A stretch of DNA of 64,000 nt from Ariolimax columbianus (GCA_036924085.1 JAVGWX010000005.1:93503764-93567763); one strand, 5' to 3'; positions 33,401 through 48,400 are shown, counted from the stretch's first letter. Numbers and translations are program-made. Notes: generated by a model from the letters alone, not told the origin.

Positions 33401-36400
33401 AGGATGCTTTGTTCTTTATTCTAACAAATCTTGGTTTGTGATTGTGTCTTGTCCATGTTTTAGGGAGTAACTATAGGTGGGGTTATGTGTCTTGTCTATA
33501 TTTTAGGGAGTGACTAAAGGTGGGGTTATGTGTCTTGTCTATTTCAGGAGTGACTATAGGTAGGGTTATGTGTCTTGTCTATATTTTAGGGAATGACTAT
33601 AGGTGGGGTTATGTGTCTTGTCTATTTTAGGGAGTGATTATATGCAAGGTTATGTGTCTTGGCTATATTTTAGGGGTGACTATATGCAGGGTTATGTGTC
33701 TTATCAATGTTTTAGGGAGTGACTATAGGTGGGGTTATGTGTATTGTCTATATTTTAAGAAGTGGCCATGTAGGTTATGTTTCTAGATAATAGCTTGCTA
33801 TATGCATATGTGTAGTGACTTAAGTTTCTTTGTCAAAATAGAAAATTGGTTGAAAAGCAGCAAGTCCTGTTAACTCATGGAGACAGTATCACACAATTGG
33901 CAGATGGTTTCAAGTCTGTGGCTCATTCTGGCAGTTGTATATCAGGTAAGAGTGTACATTTGTGTAGTTTGGTGTACATTTGTGTAGTAGAATGCATATT
34001 TGTGCAGTAAATTGTATTTATGTATGAGGCGGGATAAGTAAATCTCTATCTGTGCTGCGTCAGATGTGCCAGCGCACGGAATCACAATTCACGTAATAAT
34101 TATAGACCAATGAATAAGCGAGCATGTGTTCTTTCTACTCGCATGCATATGTTCTGCTGCAGATCGTTGACAACATGGCCTATGAGATACCAAATCGACC
34201 CAAGATGGATCAGTGAGCGGTGATTTATTTTCAAACAACTGAATGATGTTGAGCAGTGGACATTCATCACAGAATGCAGGCAATGCATGGTGACAAATGT
34301 ATGTCAAAGTTAGCCGTGAAGAACTGGGCAACAATTTTAAGGAAGGGACATGAGGTTGTTGTTGTTTAATGCCCACAATGAGTAACTTTACTCTTTGTGC
34401 ACCCTGAAAAGGACATTAAGTGGTGGGTTGTAGCTTTCCTCACATCTCGAGCATGCTGATGAAGGAAGGTAGACCGGGGTTCTACAGGCAGTTGTGCTAT
34501 GCTTGGCTTCATCTGCGTGGCACTCACTACTACGGGGATTACATTGATCCATGTCTTGTCAGCCAGGCTGCCTTAACCATTACTACTCTACATATAAAAT
34601 GGACACAATTTACCCGTTATCTAAATTTTTTTCAGGGCATCACGTCGTTAAACTATTGTTGCTACTTTGAGAGTCTAACATTTTTTTTTATGGTCTATTT
34701 ATATGATTTGTTTGTGAGTAGAGAGATAAATGAATAAAGATTTGTTGGTGTTATTGTTTTTGTTGTGTGTGTGTTAGTTTCTGAGATAGAAAAAATAAAG
34801 GCGATAGTGTTGGAAAAAAACATCACGCTTAGACTCCCGTTTTCAGTGTCCCTTGGTTTAAAAAAATTAATAAAGAAGAAATCTCTAACAATAAATTACC
34901 GATGTTTGCCGTAATGGCCATGTATGTCACTTCAACTATAAACGTAATTATTGTATCTAAATAAACAATCTAAACAGATCTACCTAAGAAATTCTGTTAC
35001 AGGAATTTGACTTCCCCGTTCTCAACAATGGGTGAATCTTCAAATCCAAGCGAAAAACAGAAGAAATCATTTTTCAAACACCTAAAACTAATTCCACAAT
35101 CGCCATTGCTGGTATCTAACCGTGCATTATGGAAGCAGGAACTCTCTACAATCAAAAGATCAGTATTGTTTTAGTATTACTAGGTAGCCGATCGCTTTCA
35201 AGTTTGATAAAAACTGCCGTCGCTATGCACGGATAACGTAAGTCAACCACCAGTAACTGCCACTTCACGATAAAAACAGCGTCATCACTTGGCGCAGACT
35301 CCCGAGTCGTAAAGGTTAATAACAGCCTGTTTCCAGGGAATGCTACATGGAAGAAAGATTGTGATCTTGGTCAGTGTATTGACCCTGGCGATATGTGCTG
35401 GTTAGTATTTTGTGACTGACTGATGCCAAGATTGATGCAGCAATATGGGTGGACTGTTGTTGGAGCTCATGTTTGCTTGCGAAGAAATTCGCTGTCTCGT
35501 TTGGGACAGTTCAAATGTTGGTTTGAAAGAAACTCAAGTATCAGAAAGTGTGTTCACAATTGTTCCCACAATCCTGACAACCATTTTAAGAAGAAAACAT
35601 GGGGTAAAGTTTTAACCACTTGCGACGTTACAAAGTCGAGGGTGATGCATTTCTGTTGTGCATTGTGGAAGACCATGAATCATTTTGCAACCACTCTTAG
35701 CCATGCAGCTTCTTCTGCATTCGTTCTCAATCTCCCACTACCAAGCCCTGAACAGGGCTTTGCAAGTAGCAGTATGTAAGCTGTAGAATGGAATGCGTTG
35801 TTTACAGCTTGACTGCGATGTTTCCATCTTTCGGGCCGGCACATCTGTCTTCAGCAGTAAGAGCCATGCAGTAAAAATTCAAATCACAGGTGTTTACAGT
35901 CTATATTATGCTCACCGCATTTTTTTACAATGAAGTGCTTTTGTTTTGTTGAAGGTTTTAAAGAACTTTGCATGAATATCAATGCCATCCGCTACAAAGG
36001 CACACTAGACTGCATAAAGCCACCAAGAATAAGCGGCCCGTAATGCTTTCATTTTGTGTGATTGTGTTGCATGAGAAAGCTTGTCCACATGTCGCGAACA
36101 TCGTGCAGAAAGCATCCACATGAAAAAATGAAAAAGGTGGGAAATTCTGCCACACCCAGCCTATAGCCTCAATCTGTCACCATGTGACTTTCATTTGTTC
36201 TGACCCTTAAAAAAAGCTTTAAAGGGACAACAATTCCACTCCAATGCAACAGGGACAAAATGGTTTAACGGTCAACCAAAATTCTTTTATGCGGATGGTA
36301 TCAGCTGTCTCCCAAAGCAGTGGGGTGCATATACGAATGCCTACAGCGACTTCTTCTAACGACCCTTGGTGCATGCTTGCTTTGTTTAATTCTGCCACAC

Positions 36401-39400
36401 CTGCTGTTGTACCTTTGATACATTTGTAATAAGGCCACTGGCTTAGGGTTTCATTTGATCATTCTTTGTATTTATTGCCATACTTACTTAAGTTCAACTC
36501 CTTGTCATAGTTGGATGGAATCGTGCAAAATAATCAATTGCCCTAAAAAGAAATTGCTGGTGAACGGGACTCTGGCAAGGCTGTGACTGACCTAGCAATC
36601 CGATAAGCAGTAACATAATTAAAGGGGCTTGGACAGACTGATTTCAATGGAATACTGCCTGGAAACACAAATTGTCTCAGGAATAGGATCATGACAAAAA
36701 CAATAACATTAAATGTTAGTGGACTTTGTGGAAAGGAGCCAGAACTGATACAATTTATGAAATGGCTTCAGACAACACAGGTCAACAGAGAACCAATTAA
36801 CACACTTTACACAAGCAATTAAAGATGTTTTCTAGGAAAAGAATCACATGTTGGTAGTCTGGGTATACATGGAGAAATTTGATATGTGGTGGAGAGCGGG
36901 GATAAGAAAAAAAACTCTTAAAATATGGAGTCTGTGGTCACATGTAAAAATGGATAGGTCACTTCCTCCAAAATAGATATGTATGAAGGTACAGGGCCAC
37001 TTGAGACATAGAATAAAATTGGAACAAATGGTGCTACAGGGCAGTGTTCGATCACCTACATTGTTTTTGATCTTCATAAACAGCACTGTGGATAAAATAC
37101 CACATAGAGTCCACATCTCATTACTATGATCTAGCTTTGTGGGTATCTGAAGAAAACATCAGAACAGCAAATTACAGGATGCAAGAAGTCTTGCAAAGAT
37201 TAGATCAGTGGACTCAGAAATGGCCCCTGAACATAAATGAGAATAAAACAACATGCACAATCTTTACACTTTCAAATAAGACAAACATAATCACACTGAA
37301 ACTAAATGGACATGACATTACTAGAAGAAAATAATCCCACATGTCTAGGCATAACACTGGACAGCAGATTAAAATTGGAAAGACCAATTTGAAAAAATGT
37401 CTACAGAAAGCTAAACAGTGAATGACTAATGAAAACATTAGCAGTAACTACATGGGGTGCAGACCATCAAATGCTGAAAGTACCATACACAAATCTTAGA
37501 CCAGCCTTAGAATATGGGATGCCAGTCTGGGCAACAGCATCAAAATCCAATTACCAGTGGTAATGACACAAATAAAATCAAAGAGGAAAAGTTAAAAAGA
37601 AAAGTAAATAATGGTCCAAAATTTGAAGTACGTATTAGAAGAGGAATCTTTTAAAAGAGAGGTATGTCATGACATTACGATTTTGAGACAATTTGTATGT
37701 GACTAACCGCAGACAAGAGACATCCATTGATCAGGAATATTGGTAACTTCAAGGGAATAAGAATAAAGAGATTGGCATCATGGATAGCTCAGGCAGAGAT
37801 GACAATTAGACAAGTGACCCCATTTGGAACTACATTAAACGGGAAAAATCAATCCACACTGGCGATTAAATGAAATGACATAGTATCATCATGTGGCTGT
37901 CATCATTGGCAGATAGTGGTTCTCTGCTAAATCAGAACTTGAATTTAAACACCTGATGGGTGGTAATATGTGGGATAATGCTGCTGTTGTGTGCATCCTT
38001 GGTGTCAAACGGTCCAGGAGGAAGTCAGTTCCATCAGGGTCTCGTGGGCAGACCTCAAGAAGATGGCACAGAATAGATACAGATGTTGATCATCTGTTGC
38101 AGCCCTATGTTTCAAGGGGGCCCAGGATGATAAATGATGATGTGGATATGCTGATGGACTGGTGTTGCATGATGAGATGGCAAAATGGGACTTCGCTACA
38201 AAAGTGAGAGGTGATGTCCTTTACGCAGCAGAGCGGGTATAAATGGCAGTGGCAACAACATATGGTATGAGAATGAAGAAGTTACTTTATATCTGAGATG
38301 GATATCTCAGTCCTTTTAAATCTTAACAATCATTGTGTCTGAATCTGAGTCCTTGCTTAAGTAGGTACAGAAGGGATGGTTATGGAATGAATGAGCAGTA
38401 GACATAGAGGTCTCAAACTTTCAAGGTTTATCTGGATTTACTTTCTGGTTATATTGGGATTAATATTAATGAAAGATTTGACATTCATGCTTTGAAAGTA
38501 TCCTTAGTGGAGGCAGTGGATATTGATAAGGAGGCATGCTGAAATCATTCATGGACCACATGTTAGATGGTCACGCTATAATGCACAGATTTTTTTTCTT
38601 TGTTGTTCGTTCTCAATCTCCCGCTACCAAGCCCTGAAAAAAGCTTTGCAAGTAGCGGAATGTAGTCCAGAGAACGGAATGCGTTGTGTCGTGGTTTACA
38701 ACTTGACTTTGATAATTGCACTTTTCGCTTCAACACATCTGATGTCAGCAGGCATTTTTGAGTACCGGGTTGCCCTCCCTCTTCGATTCCTTCTACTTAA
38801 CCAGTCTGCTCTGTTGCAGTCTGTTTTCCAGGATCAACGCGTGGAGACATAAAAGGGTCTTGGCAGCTCTGGTTCGCTAGCCGTGACGCTAGCAGTCAGC
38901 TATGGGTCATTGACCACTGCAGTCATGCGCTGCTCAGTGTCTTGATCTCATACGCAGTTTTGAGTTTTAAACGTCTGTGGGACTCAAATGGAGCAGTAGT
39001 TTGAATTAAAATGTGGGGCATGCAAGTATTCAGCAGGAGCTTGAAATCAAACATCGTGTTCTGGGATCAAGATGCTGAGCAGCGCATGAGCTGCAGTGGT
39101 CAGCGACCCATAGCTGACTGCTAGTGTCAGGGCCAGCGAACCAGAGCTGCCAAGACCCTTCTACACCTCCATGCGGTGATCCTGGATAACAGGCTGCAGC
39201 AGGGCAGACTGGCTAATGAAAAGGGATCAAAGAGGGAATGCTAACCCGGTACTAAAAAAATGCTTGCTGAAGTCAGATGTGTTGGACCGAAAGGTGCAAA
39301 TATCGCAGCCAAGCTGTAAACTATGACACAATGTATTCTGTACTCTGGACTACATTTTGCTACTTAAGCCCTTTCATGGTTTGGTAGCGGGAGATTGAGA

Positions 39401-42400
39401 ATGAACGAAGCCAAGCTAAGCCAAACATCGTGTTCAGGATGGGCCAGTAGTTTGAAATTAAATATGGGGCTCAGAACAGATTATGAGTTTTAAAATAAAA
39501 TGTAGTTTGAGAAGAGTAGGCACATCAAAGGATGGAGCAGGAGTTTTAAATCAAACATGAGTCGAACAGATCAAGTGCAAAACAGAGGTGGACTGTTTGC
39601 AACTGTCAGCATCCGTATAATCCACCATTTGTTGAATCCATTAGTCTGCCTATAGTGCAGTCGTATCACTTCCAAATAATATAACTGTAGTCACAATGAC
39701 ATGTATCGTTAATACATACAGTATTTATGAAGTCATATGCGAAATATCTGGAAAGTCATATTTATAAGCTACCCAAGTGGTACTCAAGATGAAAAGATAT
39801 TGAACATTAATATTCCAAGTATGTTGTAAAAGGTGGCTGAAGAATGGTGTGCAACCTCATGGAATGTCATTGTTTTTTAAACCACCATTGCAAATGCTAG
39901 GATAAAGGTTTCATGTAAATGAATCTGCTGTAGTGATGGCCCTGTGTCTCAGTTGGAGCACTAAAATGAACCATTATTAATATTTATTAGTGTCTTTTTG
40001 ATTGTCCTTGTTCATTTCAGTCAGAGCATGGTGTCACCACTACAGTTGGCTTCCTTCTGGAAGTCTGCTTCTTTAAATGTTCTTGCAGTGCTAGTTTTTA
40101 TAGCAATTTGCTTTACACAATAAGGCTGCTAGTCCCATGCACAATTCTCTTTAGTCACCTTGCATGGAGGTGCAGTTGGCTATTTCTTTTCTCCGTAGTA
40201 AGGGGATATCCACTCAGCAAATGTATAAGCATGTGTGTATATATTTGTCTGATTACTTTGTCATCCCCAGCTATAGCTAATGAGAAAAGTAAGTTGTATG
40301 GGGTTCAGTTTCACCCAGAAGTGGATCTGACAGACAATGGCAAACAAATGCTGCGCAACTTTCTGTTTGACATTGCACAGTTTAGTGGGGACTACACAAT
40401 GACCAGCAGGGAGCAGGACTGCATCCAGCATATCAAAGACACAGTCAAGGATCACAAAGTCTTGGTCAGTGTGTAGTTTTCTTGTACTTTTATCACATAA
40501 ATTAATGGTCTCTTGTGTCCTAGCCACCAAAGGCCATCTCTGACATCTTGCTATTTTGAGTAGAGCCAGAGGGCTTATGTATGTAGTAATCAGATACAAT
40601 TTAGATACAGTAGGAGGTACAGATAAAGATATCAAAGTAAGAATACAGAAGGTGAGAGAATCTTTCAATGCAATGGAAACTAACAGGAATCAAAAGAGAT
40701 GAGATTCAACAAAAAATTAAGAAATCCTCAATTCCTGTGTAAAGTCCACCCTATTGAATGATTCTCAGACATTGAAGAATTACAAAAAGCCGAGGCTCAT
40801 ACTATGTACTTGAAGCTGGAGCCAATTTAACAGACTACTACAGCTTCATAAAGTGGCAGGACATGGTGAGGAATGAATACCTATGGGAAAGGAGTCAACA
40901 ACAGCCACTGGAACAACCAATTAAGCCAACAGATGAGGTTGGATAGGACATGCGCTAGGGAAGGCACCATCCAACATAGCCAGACATGCTCTTACATGGC
41001 ATCCTTAAGGGAAGTGAGTGACAGGTAGACAAAAAATACTAGGAGAAGAGAATGTGAGAAGGAACTAAGATTAAATTATTACACCTGGAGAGGCAGAAAA
41101 AAGCAGCCCAGGACTGTGTATGCTGGTTGGATGTTGTCAATGGCTTATACACTGCGAGGAATAATGGACTTTGATTGATCGATTGACTACATAGTGCTAT
41201 CTGTCAGAAGACTGCAATTACGCACACGTACATGGGAAACATAAGTAAACAATATGTAAATTTTAGCTTTGTATCTTTTTTCTGTGATACGAAAACAAAT
41301 GTGGGGCTTTACTTTCTGAGTAACCCTCGTACTTGAAGATGCAGCCAATGATGTGTATGCAAGCCAGAACCCATGTTGTGTTTGTGAGGTGTATAAGTAA
41401 GTAAGTTGCCCATCACAAGCGAAGATGGCAACATCATCAGATTGTCCTCATCCTGAAGATGTAACTTGTGCTAATTTCCAAGTAGATTGTGCACACCAAC
41501 GGTGCGCAATCTATTCAACAACTATCTATTCTATAACACATGAAGAACAGATCGTGTTTTCTCCAAATTCCGAGGAAAATTACACACATATGCTTCCTGT
41601 GAATAGCGTAGGGCGTACTAGAAAATGATTGTCACACAACACTGCACTCCATACATTAATTGGAACGAACAAACCACACGCAAATCGCAGACCATGAGAG
41701 CAGCTGTTGCTTGGTTGCCATCTTACTGGAACTGCCCGGTGTATCAACTCTATGTCAGCTGTAGATTAACTCATTGATAATGTTGTTCCAACTTTCTGTC
41801 TCAGATGTTGCTTAGTGGAGGTGTGGACTCAACTGTTTGTGCTGCATTGCTGCACAAGGCCCTGAATGAGGAACAGGTCATTGCTGTTCACATTGATAAT
41901 GGTTTCATGAGGAAAAATGAGAGTGAACAAGTGGAGCTCTCACTCAACAAGATTGGTCTGAAAGTGAGATGTAAGTAGCAGGGTATATGGTGAAATGTAT
42001 ATAAGGGAAGTTGTAAGTAAGGTGAGATGTAAGTAATGTGAGATTTATGTAATGTATGTATGGGGAAATGTAAGGTGAGATGTATGAAATATGATATGTA
42101 TGTAACAAGATATGTAAATAAGCTGAGATGTAAGTAAGGTGAGATGTAAGTAATGTGAGATTTATGTAATGTATGTATGGGGGAATGTAAGGTGAGATGT
42201 ATGAAATATGATATGTATGTAACAAGATATGTAAATAAGCTGAGATGTAAGTAAGGTAAAGATGAAGGTTGTTGTTTGTGAATGCCCACAATGAGTAGGT
42301 TACTCTTTTGTGCGCCCTGAAAAGGACGTTAATTGGTGGGTTGCAGTAGCTTTCCTCACATCTCGAGCGTGCTGATGAAAGTGGACCGTGGTCCTCCAGG

Positions 42401-45400
42401 CGGTTCTGCTATGCTTGGCTTCATCTGCATGTGACTCACTACTACAGGGATCACGTCGATCCCTCGCCTCGTTAGCCAGGCTGACATGAAAACAGTCCGT
42501 TTCCAGGGAGGGCTACCACGAAGCCAAGTTGAGGTTCATGGCCAGTATGTTTTGTCTGACCAGACGTTAGTCTTCTTCTTTGAAGATGAAGGTATAATGA
42601 GATGTTAGTAAGGCAACATGTAAGTAACATGTTTAAGATGTATCAGTTCCAAGTATTTATTAGATTTGAGCAACGGGGGAAAGTAAAAAAACACCTGGGG
42701 ATGGACAACATTATGGGATGTCAGAGCAGATGCAGTCTCTTATAGGTATAGCTCAAAATTAGGACAAAAAACAGAAACATTTGGAGAGCATATATTGCGT
42801 AACTTTCTCTGCAAGGTTATCATAATTGCCACCTGTTAGTGATATATTCCAGTCTGCCAAACTGTAAAAGGGAGCAGGATCACTAAGGAAGGACAAGGTG
42901 GCGAGAAAGGGAACCAGTTACCACACTATATAAAGTCCTAGTATAGTTTGAAATTACTAACACTTCATCCTTGATAGCTATGTCCACTATGGGACTAACT
43001 CTAGCATAAGCTATTCTGATGTAGACATTAATTTTTTATTTTTTTTTTCTCGTTCGCCTTATTTATCTATTCCCCAAGGCGTGTGCGCGTTACACTGTGG
43101 TTTTTATTTTGCGCCTGTCGGCCCAGTGCATCCGACTTCAGCATGCATTTTATGTAAGGGTCTGCTTCCTCCTACATTTTCTAAGGGTTTGCTTCCCCGG
43201 GGTAACGGCCGGTGCTGTGATGGGGATCGAACCCAGCACCTTCTGGTTGTGAGCCGTGCCACTTAACCACTAGGCCACGCTATCCCCAGACATTAATTTG
43301 ATATTGTCTTCTTATTTTATGAACATAAAATTAACCATTTTCAGTTCTGCCAAATTTTGTTGAAAATTTGTCTTTCCATCTGCGTTAAATTTCCAGATTC
43401 TGTGCATCAAAATTGTATGTAAAATAAATTAACGTTGAACAAATTAAGCTAAAATTGCAATCTAAACGTTGTAAGACACAATTAAACTATCTTTGACATA
43501 AAGTATTCATAATAAAGATTAAATTACATTAATGTGGAGGTGGAAATGGGAGAGGGAAACATTTTTTGGTGCATACCATGTCATGTTTAGTTGATATATT
43601 CGCTAATTCCCTTTACACAAACTTTTTGTATTATGTGTCCCAGTCTGAATTGGGCATGTGTTGAATATCCACTAGTAATCTAGATGCGTTATCATTGCAC
43701 TGATAGAATACAAATAACTTTCGTCGTGATTAATGTGTCGCTTTTAAAAAACTAACGTGCTAATGGAGATAATCTTACATTTAAATGTCACTTGTATGTG
43801 TATGGACGCAGGCATTGTGTGTGGGGGGGGGGGGGGGGGGGAATTCCACAAACTAAATCATGAAACACAAATGCGTGTTTCAGATGTTTGTTTTTGGTCA
43901 TGACAGGTGTTCATTTTTAGGTTTACGGCTGTCAATTTCGGCGCCTAAAAACTGGAAAGGGTTAAACTGACCCACTTGTCAATCTCACACTCAAATACTA
44001 ATACAAGTTAATTTCTCGTGATCCGGTCCACAGTGATTCGAGCTTCTCATACATTTTACAATGCAACTACATCTGTACCCATGGACAAGAATGATACCAA
44101 CTCTCGTAAGAGGAAGACTAACACTTTGAACACAACTACACATCCGGAGGATAAGAGGAAGATCATCGGGGATACATTTATGAAGGCAAGCCCACATTTC
44201 TTCCCATGTTAACTGCTTCTCCACTGACTGTCTGACATACATGTTCTGTGAGGGTACAGTATCATCATTCTTCCCTCTATTACTGGGCACTGACAAATAC
44301 TCTGGGAGTGTACTAGTGAGTCTATTTCTCCTTGCAGTTCTAGGAGTATACTGGGTTGTTTATCTTCCCTTGAAGTACCAGGCACCGCCAAAATCTTTTC
44401 TAGGAGTGTACTGTGTACTAGATTGTTTATCTTCCCTTGAAGTACTAGGCACTGACAACCCTTTTTCTAGGAGTGTACTGGGTTGTCTATCGTCCCTTGA
44501 CTTGAAGTACTAGGTACAAGTAGAACTGCTCTAATAGTAAACTAAGTTGTCTATCTTGAGTTGAAGTACCGGGCACTGACAAAACCTGTTCTTGGAGCAT
44601 ACTGGGGTGTCTTTTTTTTCCTTGAAGTACTAGACACTTAACATGCCTGCTCCATTAATGTACTAATGGGTCTTCAGAAATGGGTGACATTTGTGTAAGT
44701 CACATTGTCTTGTAAGAGTTTGTCTGTTCCTAATTTGTTTAATTGCTGTCTTGTAACAGGTTGCTAATGAAGTTGTTGAGGAACTAAATCTCAAGCCTGA
44801 AGATGTTTACTTGGGCCAAGGTGAGTTAGACTTTCTTACTCAATGAAAATTTGATTTGATTGAACTACTCAAACTAAATGTATGTAACAATTATTTGTCA
44901 ACACTGTCAATAACTTTGTATGACATTTTCTTAATGTAAATGTACAACTACCAGTGAATGGAGTTATTAGTTCACATTTCACTGGGCTTTATCCATACAG
45001 ATTCTGTGTTTCAGATCAAGAATTAAATCCAACTTTAAATCATCATCTTATGAATGAAGTCCCATAAATGAATTATCAAGCTTTGAATTAGGTCCTGCCA
45101 CATCACAAATTAAACCATCAACAATACACACATTTTCCCCACTTGGTGAAAGCATAGTTTCCCTGAACTAATAGAATATGTTCCAGGCATTGAGCAGAAA
45201 GAAGAGCACTAACTATAAACATAGAGAAAAACTAACAATTACAGCTTGGTCCATGTTGATACAGATAGATCAACAGCAAATACAGCAGAGAATGGAGATA
45301 GATGACACAAAAATTTAACTTCAGAACAGATGCCTTTAAAACTGCAGTCAATGTTTTGACAGATGAAAACATGGAGAGACAAATAGTACTCACAGATGCA

Positions 45401-48400
45401 CTGTTAGTGGTTGGTACTCACAGATGCAGGGTCAGTGGTTGCAACACTGAGAAGCAAAAGAAATGCATGTCTAAATAAGTTATGAGCAATTAAGAGACGT
45501 GTATGTATACATAGATATAAAAGCTCTGTTGCGTCAAGTTGCGATCAATACAAGTACAGAATGGTTGGCTCATACATACAACAATACAGTTTCTGTCACA
45601 TCGAACAAATGGCAGAACATTAAGTACATAAGGGTTTTGTTCTGTTGTGGAGTGGTGTCATCACCAAAGAGGAGCTTATTAACCTATGTATTGAGAATGG
45701 GCTAATAATAACAAATACCATCTTCCAGCACTGACCAAGTCACATCAAAACAGGTGAAACAGCACAGGCATAGTATCACAAATTATTGATTTCATTCTCA
45801 TCCGACACAAGCAGAGAAGAAGCATATCAGATTCTAGCATCATCTGTATTCTCATCCACTCCCGTGAGCTGATATATTGGTGTCCGGATATTTCAAGAAA
45901 ACCCGGATCTGATATATCGGTTTTTGCGACTGTGTTCACAAAATCATACATTTTCCCATTCTTAGTTCTCCTAAATGTTTTATTTTGGTTATTGATGGAA
46001 GTTGAGATTTTTTACTTTTCCTTTCCGGGAGAGTTAGCGTGTGTTTATTTTCGTACTTGGAAATAAACTTTTTTTGTTGTAGGGCAGCCTTGAATCTAAC
46101 CCATGCCCTTGCAATCAGACCAAATAGAGTTTTTACATTACAAGCTCGGTAATGGTTAGATTATGTTATTACTAAACGGTAGTGATAATAAAGATATCAA
46201 TCGTTCTGATAGCGCTATTTAAATTTCTTTATCTAGTCTTAGTTTTAAGTTGAGCGATGAAAATGAATCTAAATCTACTGACGAGTGGGTGGTCCGCTCT
46301 TTTGTCTCAAGCAATGGTAGTAACAGTTCATAAATTCGGTAAAGATACAAGATCGTGTCCAGCCATACTAGTGTGTATAATATAAATGTGTATACTTATA
46401 TATTTAATACGGCAGGAACATTCTTTCTGGTTGTGCGTAAATTGTAAACACTCACGCTGATGCGTTTATTTCTTGGCACGTTTTCAACTTCCAAGTGCCT
46501 TCAGTAAAATATGAATACTGTGAAAATAACTGCACCAAATTAGGTATGTTTTAGAACATATTCCCTTATGGATTACCGTCAATAGAATGTCATTGCATTT
46601 ATTTGTGTATTGGTTTAGAGCTGAATAATGTGTTGATGAGGGGGGAAATATTTTTCATAATTTAAAAAAATAAAACAAGTATGCAACTATAATCCCTCAT
46701 ATACATTTGTAAAATATGTGAATTACATTGTATTCTGGTCGCAATTATAAACAATTTGGTTTATAATATGTGTTATTTTAGGGAACTTTTATTGAAGATA
46801 AATTGACCACAACTAAATGATGCTGTGTTTGTTTTACATTAGAAAAAAATTGTGTCCAGAGGCCCAAAATATTTGGGAGTGAATGAGTTAATACTAATCA
46901 TCAGCCAATCATGTTGATACCAATAGTTCCAGACAGGATGAGTCTGAAGTAAGTCAAACCAGTTTTGCTAACAAATCTTCAAAAGTTAGGGGAAACTGTC
47001 AGGAATAGTGTGTCTTTATGTCAGTCACTTAAGAAGATACTAGAGACATAGGTAGTGAATGGGGATTTTTAAAGCAACTTCGATGACTGGGGAACAAAGA
47101 AATTATGACAGAAAAAGATAAACGAACAGCTTGGTGGAGTGATGTGGTAAGGGTGTCCATACAGTTTAAAAAGGAAGCCTACAAGGGTTGGGTGACATCT
47201 AAGAAACAAGATGATTACATCGCCTACCAGACAGCAAGAGGGTAATAAAAAAACTCTAGAGAAAAACCTTGGAAACAATACAGTGAGTATTTAACATCAA
47301 TATGCAAAAAAATACCCTAGGGACTTTTTTACAGTATCAAGGCAATGCGATTCAGAGGCGAGTGCTTCAATCCTAATTCAGTAATCAAGGACAAGCATAG
47401 TTTTCCTATATCTAATGAACACAGCAAAAGAGATTGCTAGAAGGAGTACTACCAAGAAGTTTTCACCCATCCTGTTTCCACAGAGTATTCATTGTTTCTA
47501 TCATGTGACTCATGATTCAAGAATTAGAGAAAATTTATGAAGAATAGTTCTAAGAAGTCATCAGGCGTGGTCGACATAACAATGCAATTCATGCTTGAAG
47601 GGAAATGGGTTTAATGTGGCTAAAGAGACTCTTTACAACAGCATGGAAAGAAAGACATGTACCAGACGACTGGGGGCAAGCTACAATTGTGCCAATTTGA
47701 AAATCAAAGGGCAACAATAGGAACTGTGACACATATAGGAACATAATATCCTTAGTCATATTGGTAAAATGTATGCGAAGATCCCTGAATAAAGAATAAG
47801 ACCTATGGCCTGTATAGACGTCCTATTCACCTTAAGTGGAAAGACAATAACATATGATGAACACCTGTATATTGCTTTCATTGTTCAAGAAAAGGGTTCA
47901 ATAGTGTAGGCAGGATTCAACTTTGGATGATACTGGAAGATTATGGTGGTCAGCGACTTGATAATGGATATTGTAAGAGCAATTTTTCGTACGGGTAGAA
48001 ATTACTGATTATGTCACAGGTGCTTTTGAAAAAACATTTTATGGGAGGCAGGTGTGTGTGTTTTTTCTGCTATTGTTCTACATGGATAAAATCAATGCAG
48101 AGGCAATTCAAATTGAGACATCAGAAGCAGAACCAAATTCAATACAGGAATTGCTCTTCATATGATCAGTGTCTGTTGTACGAGAATAATTCTTCTTCTG
48201 CATTCGTTCTCAATCTCCCGCTAACAAGCCCTGAACAGGACTTTGCAAGTAACAGGATGTAGTTTGGAGAATTGAATCTATTCAATGTTAACTGATATTG
48301 TAGTGAATGTGACAGTTTTTGACCTTTTCTATAACAAACATTGGACATCCTTGAGCTGCATTGACATTTTCCATTCAGGTACCCTCAGACCAGATCTGAT

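Larger units (their letters stand above)
34040..36430 (+). pseudogene. Mariner-like transposase pseudogene
   Basis: Fragments in order: [18 protein letters not shown] (HTH, ~34270), [11 protein letters not shown] with KVCSQL (~35490), [10 protein letters not shown] (~35650), [16 protein letters not shown] (~36070, the normal L-H-D-N-A-R-P-H, with the acidic residue lost) and [21 protein letters not shown] (36140-36200), then FYADGISCL. Many frameshifts, plus a family C SINE, a MITE and a family B SINE inside. GMPS introns 5. Confidence 0.7.

Noticed and set aside
41425..41628. 67-residue plus ORF in GMPS intron 6
   Set aside because: No recognisable domain, no splice context with GMPS exons.
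41888..42291. Minus-strand ORFs of 115-133 residues
   Set aside because: Antisense of exon 7 and the donor-derived array; repetitive [12 protein letters not shown] sequence.
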